From positions 1-64,000 of the forward strand of contig NZ_MIET01000071.1 of assembly GCF_003590335.1 (NCBI RefSeq): a DNA stretch of 64,000 nt. Reading direction: 5' to 3'. The stretch is from Pseudoalteromonas sp. MSK9-3 (GTDB taxonomy: Bacteria; Pseudomonadota; Gammaproteobacteria; Enterobacterales; Alteromonadaceae). The notes under the pieces are model-generated. The model was not told the DNA's origin, did not search any database, and saw only the letters and a program-made list of their open reading frames with translations. Made by a program: the position numbers and the translations under genes. Below, in pieces: positions 1-7,684 of this stretch; position 1 is the stretch's first letter, and every line of letters starts with the position of its first letter.

Positions 1-96
1 TGCATCAATGGTAGCGGGTCGTTTACCTTGTAATTTTAAGTTGGTAAGATGTTGAAGATAAAGGAAGTCGAAATGTTTTTGTTCGAGGTCATTCAT
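1..96 (-). CDS. Tyrosine recombinase (phage-integrase type), N-terminal 32 residues only
   Basis: The frame opens with ATG at 96-94 and runs off the left edge. The residues MNDLEQKHFDFLYLQHLTNL and the following LQGKRPATIDA look like the SAM-like N-terminal core-binding region of the site-specific integrases often found beside IS91-type transposases in marine gammaproteobacteria. A TGGAG ribosome binding site lies about 9 bases upstream of the ATG. The catalytic domain is outside the window, so activity cannot be judged. It is not recognisably an integron integrase of the IntI type. The family call rests on a short stretch and is an inference. Confidence 0.6.
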   Translation of the reverse strand, partial: MNDLEQKHFDFLYLQHLTNLKLQGKRPATIDA

Positions 97-182
97 GGTA
101 TTAACTCCAGTGTGACACCACCAACATGGCGATGTTCCAGAGTTTAAGTATGAATGATGTTTTTCTGCCGCTTAGCGGCTTC

Positions 183-284
183 GTTCAACAAGGGTTTTCA
201 AGTCGGACAAATAACAGTTGGCTTTTTGTTCGTGCCTCACTTATTTTAGCCAACTGAAATTTGCCGCTTAAAACGGCGTTATAA
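183..284 (+). other. attC recombination site of an integron gene cassette
   Basis: The site has the full attC layout. R'' is GTTCAAC (183-189) and L'' is GTTTTCAAG (194-202). L' is CTTAAAAC (267-274) and R' is GTTATAA (278-284). L'' pairs with L' except for one extra C, as expected for the extrahelical base that sets attC polarity. The centre folds into a further stem: CAAAT (208-212) with ATTTG (259-263), and CAGTTGGCT (215-223) with AGCCAACTG (248-256). R'' fits RYYYAAC exactly; R' departs from GTTRRRY at one position. The site ends 14 bases before the ORF at 299. Confidence 0.88.
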
Positions 285-298
285 GCCACAAGGATAGT

Positions 299-913
299 AT
301 GAAGATTGTTTTAAAGTTTATTGGATTAATTTGGGCTGTTTCATTTTTTTCATTTTTCATCCTTTCTTTCTACTCAGGCACTGGTGGTGAAATACCTCCT
401 ATCGCTCAAGAGTATGTAATCAATTTTCAGGACTTATTAGAATCTTTTTTAACCTCCCACTGGTTTTTTATCGTTTTTATAGCTGGTTGGTTTGGTGTCT
501 CTTATACGTTAGGAAAAGAAAGTGGCTGGCAAAATTTAGCTAAAAAGTATGGAAATAATAAATACGATAATCCAGACGAAAATTTTCAAACTGGAAATGG
601 GTATATCGGCAAAACAAGACATAATGGTATTTTGAAAGTTGCAGCAAACAGCAAAGGAGTTTATTTAAGAGTACTTTTTCCTTTTAAGTTTGGTCATAAA
701 AACTTGTTTATTCCTTGGCAAGACATTGAGGCTATAACATCGGAAAGTGGTTTGTTTTCGGATAAAACGCCTAGTTTTCTTAAACGAGTAGGTAAATTAA
801 TTTCTGGCACTGAGTACTTAAATATTAAATTGCACCAGTTTCCAGAGCAACGGCTAACGATTCAAAGCACTGAACAATTGCTTGGTTTTATACCAAAAAA
901 CATTAAGAAATAG
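299..913 (+). CDS. Integron cassette gene: hypothetical membrane protein
   Basis: This is a 204-residue protein with two membrane segments, about residues 5-25 and 54-71, separated by a loop. A soluble C-terminal domain of roughly 130 residues follows, predicted to be cytoplasmic. The C-terminal part alternates hydrophobic beta-type stretches with a W-Q-D-I-E motif near residue 140. This resembles small PH-like domains in other membrane proteins, but I do not recognise the family. The start is ATG at 299 with AAGGAT just upstream. The gene lies between the attC end GTTATAAGCC (278-287) and its exact reverse complement GGCTTATAAC (927-936), so it is a complete single-gene cassette. The function is unknown; toxin, immunity or phage-defence roles are all possible for cassette genes. 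Confidence 0.75.
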   Translation: MKIVLKFIGLIWAVSFFSFFILSFYSGTGGEIPPIAQEYVINFQDLLESFLTSHWFFIVFIAGWFGVSYTLGKESGWQNLAKKYGNNKYDNPDENFQTGNGYIGKTRHNGILKVAANSKGVYLRVLFPFKFGHKNLFIPWQDIEAITSESGLFSDKTPSFLKRVGKLISGTEYLNIKLHQFPEQRLTIQSTEQLLGFIPKNIKK

Positions 914-926
914 GTGTAGGGTAAGT

Positions 927-936
927 GGCTTATAAC
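927..936 (+). other. R'' half of a split attC (end of first cassette)
   Basis: GGCTTATAAC is the reverse complement of the cassette's opening box at 278-287, as required when a cassette's two ends derive from one circular attC. No L'' box follows. The sequence instead enters the IS110-type element, and the rest of the attC reappears at 2544-2654. Confidence 0.75.
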
Positions 937-939
937 ACA

Positions 940-1415
940 TATGAGCCTTAACTCTGTCAATAGGCACTAATGTTCTTTTTGGCCGTTTTTATAAGTGACG
1001 GCCAACCCTAAATCAATAAACAAATCCGTTTATTTCGTCTGTCGATGTGGCTGTTAAGCAAGTTGCTTACGGCAAACACATATAGAGGCTCTCTTATTGC
1101 GAGCTCATCGCTGCCTACTTTTTTCCATTTCCTTATGGGTTCGCAGGGGCACTAGACATTCATCGGTTAACCTCATCATGGCACTATTCAAGGCGGCTGG
1201 TTTCATCATTGTGATCCAGTTAGTTTCAGGCTCAAGTCAGGTGTAAGCGACTTTGCTTATTGTATTAATGCACGCGTACTGAGCGTCTAATCAAGCCAAA
1301 TGGCTTTGGTCGTTAGGCATATGATCAGGTTATAGCTTAATGGCTATTTACTCACCCAATTGATTGATGCTCAGCCTTTTATCCAGTTAGACGTTCAGCT
1401 CACTCAGTACCGTGA
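940..1415 (-). ncRNA. Candidate bridge-RNA region of the IS110-family element
   Basis: This 476-bp non-coding stretch lies 3' of the transposase, inside the element. IS1111-subgroup elements encode their bridge RNA (which pairs with target and donor DNA) in this position. I can see no ORF and several small palindromic patches, for example around 1058-1075. I could not fold the RNA or define its ends or its guide loops. The call is by position and family knowledge only. Confidence 0.35.
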
Positions 1416-2459
1416 CTAACGCTTTAAGAATCGGGTTTCATCGAATACAGTCTCTTTTTTAAGCATATAGTAAACACATCGACCAAGCTTATGCGCCAGC
1501 GCTGACAATGCTTTGGCTTTACTCATACGCTTTTGTAATTTCTCAAGGTATTTGGTGGCGTTATGATTATGGCGTAGCAGTAGTACAGCCGCTTCACTGA
1601 AGGCCCATTTTAGATGTGCATTACCAATTTTGTTGCCCTGTGTGCCATAGGTTTTACCTGCTGACTCAGCTTTGCATTTAACAAGCCGACTGTATGAAGC
1701 GAACTTTTGTACGCTTGGAAAGCGATTGATATCACCAATTTCATAAATAATGGTGAGTGCTAGAATACGGCCTATGCCATTAATGGTTTGCAATATATGA
1801 AGGTGAACGGGGTTATGTTGTTTGGCCATTTGTTCAATATAATGCTCTAAAGGCTTTAGCTCTTTTTGATAGCAATCAAGTATGCCCATATCGAGATTAA
1901 TAGAACGTTGTACGACGGGGTCGGGGAAGTAATAACGCATTTTTTCTCTGTCACAGACATTTTTCAAATTAACATTATGAGCGGGTAAATTGTATTGGCT
2001 TGCAGTGTTGGCGACATGGGCTTTTAAATCGGCGCCGTGGCGAACAATTTTGGTTCTGCGACGTAATAAGTCACGCGTAGCACGCATGTCTTTGTGGTAA
2101 ACATAGGCAAGAGGGAAGTTACCACCTCGAATAAGCTTAGCGATTTTATAGGAGTCTATTTTATCGTTTTTGGCTTTGCCACCATGTATAGCCTTCATGT
2201 AGAGGGCATGGCCGAGAATAAAGTGGATATTGTGGTCTTTACAAAAATCAGCGACCCAATACCAACAATGCATGCATTCTACGCCAACAACTATATCGCC
2301 GATGTAGGGTTCAAGTAATTTTAGTAGTGCTTCTGGGTCATCTTTAATCTTCTTATGAACGAGGATAAGTCCAGTATTATCAATGATACAGACGAAAAGA
2401 AGTCTGGCGTGTAAATCGATTCCACAATAATATGGATGCATGTTATTGTAAAAGTTCAT
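1416..2459 (-). CDS. IS110-family transposase (DEDD recombinase)
   Basis: This is a 347-residue protein with the two IS110 domains. The N-terminal RuvC-like domain carries the acidic residues in GIDLH, GVECMH and NDKIDSYKIA. The C-terminal Tnp20 domain has INGIGRILALTIIYEIGD and the conserved Ser-region motif FASYSRLVKC. The ATG at 2459 is chosen over an upstream TTG (2531) because AGGAGA lies 7 bases before it. The frame is intact, so the element may be active. The upstream leader contains an inverted repeat (2455-2473 with 2519-2537) that would fold over the ribosome binding site and could limit expression. Confidence 0.88.
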   Translation of the reverse strand: MNFYNNMHPYYCGIDLHARLLFVCIIDNTGLILVHKKIKDDPEALLKLLEPYIGDIVVGVECMHCWYWVADFCKDHNIHFILGHALYMKAIHGGKAKNDKIDSYKIAKLIRGGNFPLAYVYHKDMRATRDLLRRRTKIVRHGADLKAHVANTASQYNLPAHNVNLKNVCDREKMRYYFPDPVVQRSINLDMGILDCYQKELKPLEHYIEQMAKQHNPVHLHILQTINGIGRILALTIIYEIGDINRFPSVQKFASYSRLVKCKAESAGKTYGTQGNKIGNAHLKWAFSEAAVLLLRHNHNATKYLEKLQKRMSKAKALSALAHKLGRCVYYMLKKETVFDETRFLKR

Positions 2460-2543
2460 TGAGCTTTCTCCTGTAGGTTTGGTTGCCTGTTTAGCGTAGC
2501 GAATAATCGCGGTGCTAGGGAGGAGGCTCAATGAGTATCAAGA

Positions 2544-2654
2544 TGCTCAAGCAGACAGCTAACGTGTGGCATTTTTGGTTTGGTCTAGTTTAGTGTTTAC
2601 GGTGGCTTTGCTTGAGTGTCGTGGTGTTAGCTGCTACTTAGCAGAGCGTTAGCT
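2544..2654 (+). other. attC site, right-hand part, displaced from its R'' box by the IS
   Basis: L'' TGCTCAAG (2544-2551) pairs with L' CTTAGCA (2637-2643), leaving one extrahelical C. An inner stem CAGCTAAC (2556-2563) pairs with GTTAGCTG (2626-2633). R' is GTTAGCT (2648-2654). The layout and central sequence resemble the long attC sites of Vibrio-type sedentary integrons. The missing R'' is supplied by 930-936, so the insertion has split this attC between R'' and L''. It forms the left boundary of the reverse-transcriptase cassette. Confidence 0.8.
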
Positions 2655-2855
2655 GAATCAAATTGGCATTATCTATTGATTCTAAAGTGTTTGATTGATA
2701 AAGTTATTTTAATTCCTTATGGGAATAACGGTTTCACCTTCTACTTGTTCAGAAATGACGAGTCTTCAGTTGTAAATTTATACACTGGCGGGGGCGGGGC
2801 TTCGAAACTTCGCCAACCAAATGGTAACTTACTTTTACTTGGGTTGACACCGTGA
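2649..2855 (+). other. Stop-free frame through the RT-associated RNA (possible Neo-type repeat template)
   Basis: From the first base of the cassette (2649) one sense frame runs 68 codons without a stop and ends at TGA 2853-2855. It has no ATG and no convincing ribosome binding site, so it is unlikely to be an ordinary gene. Its last codons overlap TTGACA at 2844-2849. In DRT2 systems the RT copies part of its RNA by rolling circle. The concatemer creates both a promoter across the junction and a nearly endless ORF in the sense frame. The features here fit that scheme, but template ends and repeat length cannot be fixed by eye. Confidence 0.45.
2844..2849 (+). promoter_or_regulatory. Isolated consensus -35 hexamer TTGACA near the RNA 3' end
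   Basis: A perfect TTGACA lies 9 bases before the terminator hairpin, and no sensible -10 box follows at 16-18 bases (that position is inside the hairpin). A half promoter here would become functional only if joined to a -10 element from the start of another repeat unit. That is how concatemeric cDNA promoters form in DRT2. It may also be chance. Confidence 0.3.
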
Positions 2856-2857
2856 TA

Positions 2858-2883
2858 AAGCCTGAGTTTACTCAGGCTTTTTT
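2858..2883 (+). terminator. Rho-independent terminator before the RT gene
   Basis: The stem is AAGCCTGAGT (2858-2867) with ACTCAGGCTT (2870-2879), a 10-bp perfect hairpin with a TT loop, followed by a run of T to 2883. It lies 14 bases before the chosen RT start. It should end the small RNA and let only a fraction of transcripts reach the RT. Confidence 0.9.
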
Positions 2884-2896
2884 GTATGGAAATAAT

Positions 2897-4402
2897 ATGG
2901 ATTTAGAGCAACAAATAGCAAAGATTATCAAAGATGAAGCAGATAAGTTAATTGCTAGATATCATGAATATCATAATAGAATGCACTTGGAGCAAATTAG
3001 GAATGAAAAACGCCTTGGTGACTCCGCAAGCAAGAAAGTTATTCATGTCCCTGATTATTGGAAACATGATAAAAAATTCAATCCATTTTATGTAAGAAAA
3101 CGACATAAAAGCATTGCTCATTCAATAGCAAAAAATATTGAAAAAAGGACTTATAAACCTAATGCTCCATACTTAAAATCTGTCCCCAAATCAGATGGCG
3201 GAGAAAGAACCGTTTCTATTTTTCAAATTCCAGACGCTGCAATATCAAAATTATTCTTCAGTCGGTTACTAGCTAAAAATAAACATAGGTTTAGCTCTTT
3301 CTCATACGCTTATCGAAATGATCGAAACGTCCATTTTGCAATTCAAGATATTGCTGTCGATTTAGCTCTTGATGAAAGAACCTTTATTGCTGAATTTGAC
3401 TTTTCTGACTTCTTTGGTTCAATCTCTCATGATTATCTTTTTCAGCAATTTGATAAGAATGGCTTTTTTATAAGCCCAGAAGAAAAATATGTCATTAAAG
3501 CTTTTTTAAGTGGACGTAAGGTAGGAATACCTCAAGGCACATCAATAAGTCTATTTTTGGCAAATCTAACATGTTGGAAGTTTGATCATAGCCTAGAAAA
3601 AGAAGGTGTTAAGTTTTCTAGATACGCTGATGATACAGTAGTTTGGACTCCTGATTACTCTAAGATTTGTAACTCTTTTGGTTTGATAAATGAATTTGCT
3701 AATGATGCAGGCGTTAAAATTAATGCTTCTAAATCAGAAGGTATTTCATTATTAACAAAAGAAGATTTTCCATCCGAAATAAGTGCTAAAAGTAGCGTTG
3801 ATTTTCTTGGATATACATTGTCTGTTGAGAACGTATCAATTAAAGACAAATCTCTTGAAAAAATCAAAAAACAGCTTTCATACATTTTATATAGAAACTT
3901 AATTCAGCCATTAAAACAATCTTCCCTAGCCGGTCAAGAAATACCGGCAAATGATAAAGATAAATCACTGCTATCTGCAATGATGCAATGTAGACGTTAT
4001 ATATATGGAGGGTTGAGCAAGAAACAAATGAAAGACTACCTTTCAGGTAGAACTAAGCGGATATATTTCAAAGGTGTCATGAGCTTTTATCCATTAGTTA
4101 ACGATGTAGAACAGTTAACTAAATTAGATGGCTGGTTACTATCTATATTACATAGAACTATTCAACTAAGAGCCAAGCTTCTTATTCAGTGGGGTTTTAA
4201 TCAAAACCATAGCTTTCCATTTAATCAATCAAGAGAGCAGCTTCTAAAGTCTTGCGCTGAAAAATTAATAAAAGGTAAACCATTATTAGAAATTCCTAGC
4301 TTTTTGTTAATTCACAAAGCTTTACAAAAAGGCTTGTTAGAAGCAGGTATTGAAAAAGTTATGAACCCAGAATCTCTCAATTACGATTATTCTACGGTGT
4401 AA
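2897..4402 (+). CDS. Reverse transcriptase, probable defence-associated (DRT/UG group, DRT2-like candidate)
   Basis: This is a 501-residue RT. The catalytic palm is present: FDFSDFFGSI (167-176, first Asp D168), IPQGTSISLFLANL (211-224) and YADD (243-246), followed by a VDFLGY motif. There is no maturase X or HNH domain, so it is not a normal group II intron protein. The retron-typical VTG signature is absent. A C-terminal extension of about 170 residues contains CRRYIYGGLS, KRIYFKGVMSFYPLV and LDGWLLSILHRT, which I associate with unknown-group RTs such as UG2/DRT2 but cannot confirm. ATG 2897 is preferred to GTG 2852 because the latter's first codons lie inside the terminator. It is the only gene of an integron cassette bounded by GTTAGCTGAAT (2648) and ATTCAGCTAAC (4403). 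Confidence 0.85.
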   Translation: MDLEQQIAKIIKDEADKLIARYHEYHNRMHLEQIRNEKRLGDSASKKVIHVPDYWKHDKKFNPFYVRKRHKSIAHSIAKNIEKRTYKPNAPYLKSVPKSDGGERTVSIFQIPDAAISKLFFSRLLAKNKHRFSSFSYAYRNDRNVHFAIQDIAVDLALDERTFIAEFDFSDFFGSISHDYLFQQFDKNGFFISPEEKYVIKAFLSGRKVGIPQGTSISLFLANLTCWKFDHSLEKEGVKFSRYADDTVVWTPDYSKICNSFGLINEFANDAGVKINASKSEGISLLTKEDFPSEISAKSSVDFLGYTLSVENVSIKDKSLEKIKKQLSYILYRNLIQPLKQSSLAGQEIPANDKDKSLLSAMMQCRRYIYGGLSKKQMKDYLSGRTKRIYFKGVMSFYPLVNDVEQLTKLDGWLLSILHRTIQLRAKLLIQWGFNQNHSFPFNQSREQLLKSCAEKLIKGKPLLEIPSFLLIHKALQKGLLEAGIEKVMNPESLNYDYSTV

Positions 4403-4460
4403 ATTCAGCTAACAAGACATTTCAGCAGCAATTTTAACTGACACCCATTCAAAATTGATT
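4403..4460 (+). other. End of the RT cassette: R'' box and degenerate attC
   Basis: ATTCAGCTAAC (4403-4413) begins right at the RT stop and is the exact reverse complement of the cassette's opening box at 2648-2658. It is followed by a stem CAATTTT/AAAATTG (about 4429-4459). No GTTRRRY R' box is found, so the attC appears truncated or decayed where the next, transposase-bearing segment begins. This marks the right limit of the recognisable cassette array. Confidence 0.6.
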
Positions 4461-4615
4461 GTCCTTCATTCATTGCCTATCTTTTAGATTCAGCTTGAAA
4501 TATAGGCGCTTTCACTCATGGCTACAGCACGTAAAAGACAAGTGAGTTTGACGGATACCAAATACTGAATCGCCCCGTGTTTGCCAGAGACTCAATAACT
4601 TGAGAAACTGGAACT

Positions 4616-5835
<1,220 letters not shown>

Positions 5836-6804
5836 CTTAAACAAACTGGTCTCCGATGAACTCGGGGCGATTCATACTACCATTGTATTTCACGGTGTGT
5901 TCGCCGTGCGTATTTGTGTGGTGAAGATAAGGTAACAGGGCAATCGTATGAACACAGAAGAGGGTGGATAGAAGCAAAGCTGCTGGAACTTGCCAAAGTG
6001 TTTTGTATTGATGTGTGTGCTTATGCAGTAATGAGTAATCATACGCATATTGTACTTTATGTAGATGATATAAAAGCTAAAAGATTGAGTGATAAAGCCA
6101 TTATTATCAGGTGGCATAAGTTGTTTAAGGGGACTTTGTTAACACATAAATATATGAGTGGTGAAAAGCTCAGTAAAGCCCAACAATCCTTTTTTAATGA
6201 AGAGCTGACAGAGTTTCGAACACGTTTATCGAGTATCAGTTGGTTCATGCGGGTACTGAATGAAAGCATTGCCCGAAAAGCGAATAAAGAAGATGGTTGT
6301 ACGGGTCGATTTTGGGAAGGGCGCTTTAAATCACAAGCTTTACTTGATGAAGCGGCACTAGCAGCCTGTATGGCGTATGTTGATTTAAATCCAATAAGAG
6401 CAAAAATGGCAGATACACCCGAAACGTCAGACTACACGAGTGTTAAAACACGCTGTGAACATGCCAAAGAAGGCAAACAACCTAAACAATTGGCGCGTTT
6501 TGCAGGCAGCCCCCGAAAGCATATGCCTAAAGGTTTACCCTTTGAATTAAAGTCATATTTAGAATTGGTAGAGTTAACAGGCAGATGTATGCGAGCAGAT
6601 AAGCGAGGCGCTATAAACCCCATTAACTCTTCAATTCTAGAAAGACTGAACATCTCCCCAGCAAACTGGTTAAAACTCACCACACAATTTACTAAAGTAT
6701 TCCATGGCGCAGTAGGGCGACCTCAAAAGCTTGATAATTATTGCGCGAGCCTAGAAATAAAACGGCGCGCTAATTATAAGCAGTGTGAAAAGTTACTGGC
6801 TTAA

Positions 6805-7155
6805 TTTTTATACCATCAAGATAATCTCTATATAATCAATACACGATGGTTTATAGGGGTAGCTGTGCCTTATTGATGCTTATGAGTTCAGTTTTTCTCT
6901 ATTCTTGAGCATATAGTACGTGTAGCTAATTCAATTTTATTAACTACGCGAGATTTCAGGTTGAACATTGCCTGCTTATTGGTTTTTTGAGTGGGTTTCA
7001 CTGTTTCATTGCAGACCTTACTTAGTTCGACGTGGCACCTGTCTTCAGTGGTAATCCCCCCGAAAAATAACTCAGCCAAGGTTGAGGCATCAATAAAAAA
7101 CAATTAAAACGAGTAATTCTACTGGCTCGGTATGTGAATAAGGAGACTGTAAACA
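6805..7155. other. Intergenic stretch without a recognisable gene
   Basis: The 350 bases between the RAYT stop and the DUF1272 remnant contain no ORF with a credible start or family resemblance. A short minus-strand frame (6888-7103) has no ribosome binding site and no motif. The stretch may be degraded mobile-element DNA, given the broken genes on both sides. Confidence 0.4.
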
Positions 7156-7463
7156 ATGTTGGAAATTCGCTCAAATTGCGAATGCGGTGATAAAGTTTGA
7201 TCTTCTGATTCAACTGAGGCGATTATTTGCACTTATGAGTATACATTCTGTAAAACTGTGCTGGAGAAATATTGAGCAATGCGTGCCCAAATTGTGGCGG
7301 TGGATTTTACCCCAGACCAATTAGGCCCAAAGTAGCATATCGAGAAGGGTAAAGTATTGAACATCAACCTCCTTCAACAACAAGGGTAAACACAAAATAT
7401 TCGACTGCAGAGTTAAAATTACTTGCGCCAAGTTTAAAAAATATAGCATCAGGAAACAGATGA
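7156..7463 (+). pseudogene. Decayed DUF1272 protein gene
   Basis: ATG 7156 follows AAGGAG. The first segment reads MLEIRSNCECGDKV and meets TGA at 7198. SSDSTEAIICTYEYTFCK follows in the same frame, then a second stop. After a shift, NACPNCGGGFYPRPIRPKVA (7278 on) restores the family's cysteine pair and C-terminus, before another TAA at 7350. DUF1272 proteins are small Cys-rich (zinc-ribbon-like) proteins with the pattern MLExRPNCExC...CPNCGGG...RPIRP. At least three lesions are present, so it is non-functional. Confidence 0.82.
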
Positions 7464-7684
7464 AAATTCACCAATTAACAGGGCATTTAGGCGGTAGAAT
7501 TTATCTAAAGCCAGTTTTTCGAGGTACGCTACGTTAAAAAGTAACGATTATTGTGGGTAAACCCTATCAATAATTTGTTTATGAGTGTACTTTACCCGTT
7601 TTGAAAACAAAGAGTTGAGCTGTTTTTCATTTTTAGAAACGTTATAGGCTCGTCAAAAATCCCAATCACCGGAATGGAGTTCAT

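Larger units (their letters stand above)
938..2541 (-). mobile_element. IS110-family element (IS1111-like), inserted in an attC site
   Basis: The element is about 1.6 kb, with ends uncertain by a few bases. It is placed between the R'' box at 930-936 and the L'' box at 2544-2551 of one attC. Short subterminal inverted repeats are visible: TGAGCCT (942-948) and AGGCTCA (2524-2530). The transposase is in the DEDD family, and about 470 bases of non-coding DNA lie downstream of it. Subterminal repeats plus a long 3' non-coding end are typical of the IS1111 subgroup, some of whose members are known to target attC sites. No target duplication is expected for this family and none is seen. Confidence 0.72.
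2660..2886 (+). ncRNA. Structured RNA upstream of the reverse transcriptase
   Basis: About 220 bases of non-coding sequence separate the cassette boundary from the RT start. They end in a strong intrinsic terminator placed directly before the RT gene. Visible stems include GGCG...CGCC in the GC-rich patch 2786-2813, CAACCAA (2813-2819) with TTGGGTTG (2839-2846), and the terminator hairpin. Loose promoter matches lie near 2676-2723 (for example TTGATA at 2695). Retrons and several defence RT (DRT) families place their template RNA in this position. A separate transcript ending before the RT is the simplest reading. Confidence 0.6.

Noticed and set aside
2531-2592. Small plus-strand ORF after AGGAGG at 2521-2526
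   Set aside because: It crosses from the IS end into the attC and has only 20 codons; coincidence with the subterminal repeat.
2649-2855. Ordinary small protein gene in the open frame before the RT
   Set aside because: No ATG, no ribosome binding site, and a Gly run from the GC-rich stem; better seen as template RNA.
2852-2896. GTG start of the RT frame at 2852
   Set aside because: The extra 15 codons lie inside the terminator hairpin and have no ribosome binding site; ATG 2897 has GGA upstream.
2660-4402. Retron (msr-msd plus RT)
   Set aside because: I found no a1/a2 complementary ends flanking an msd, and the RT lacks the VTG motif.
2897-4402. Group IIC intron protein inserted at attC
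   Set aside because: No maturase X or HNH domain, no domain V-like hairpin downstream, and the gene fits inside cassette boundaries.
6888-7103. 71-codon minus-strand ORF
   Set aside because: No start signal, no family resemblance, located in a decay zone.
7459-7536. Possible metallo-beta-lactamase-like remnant starting MKIHQLTGH
   Set aside because: Only a few residues look familiar before a stop; too little to support.
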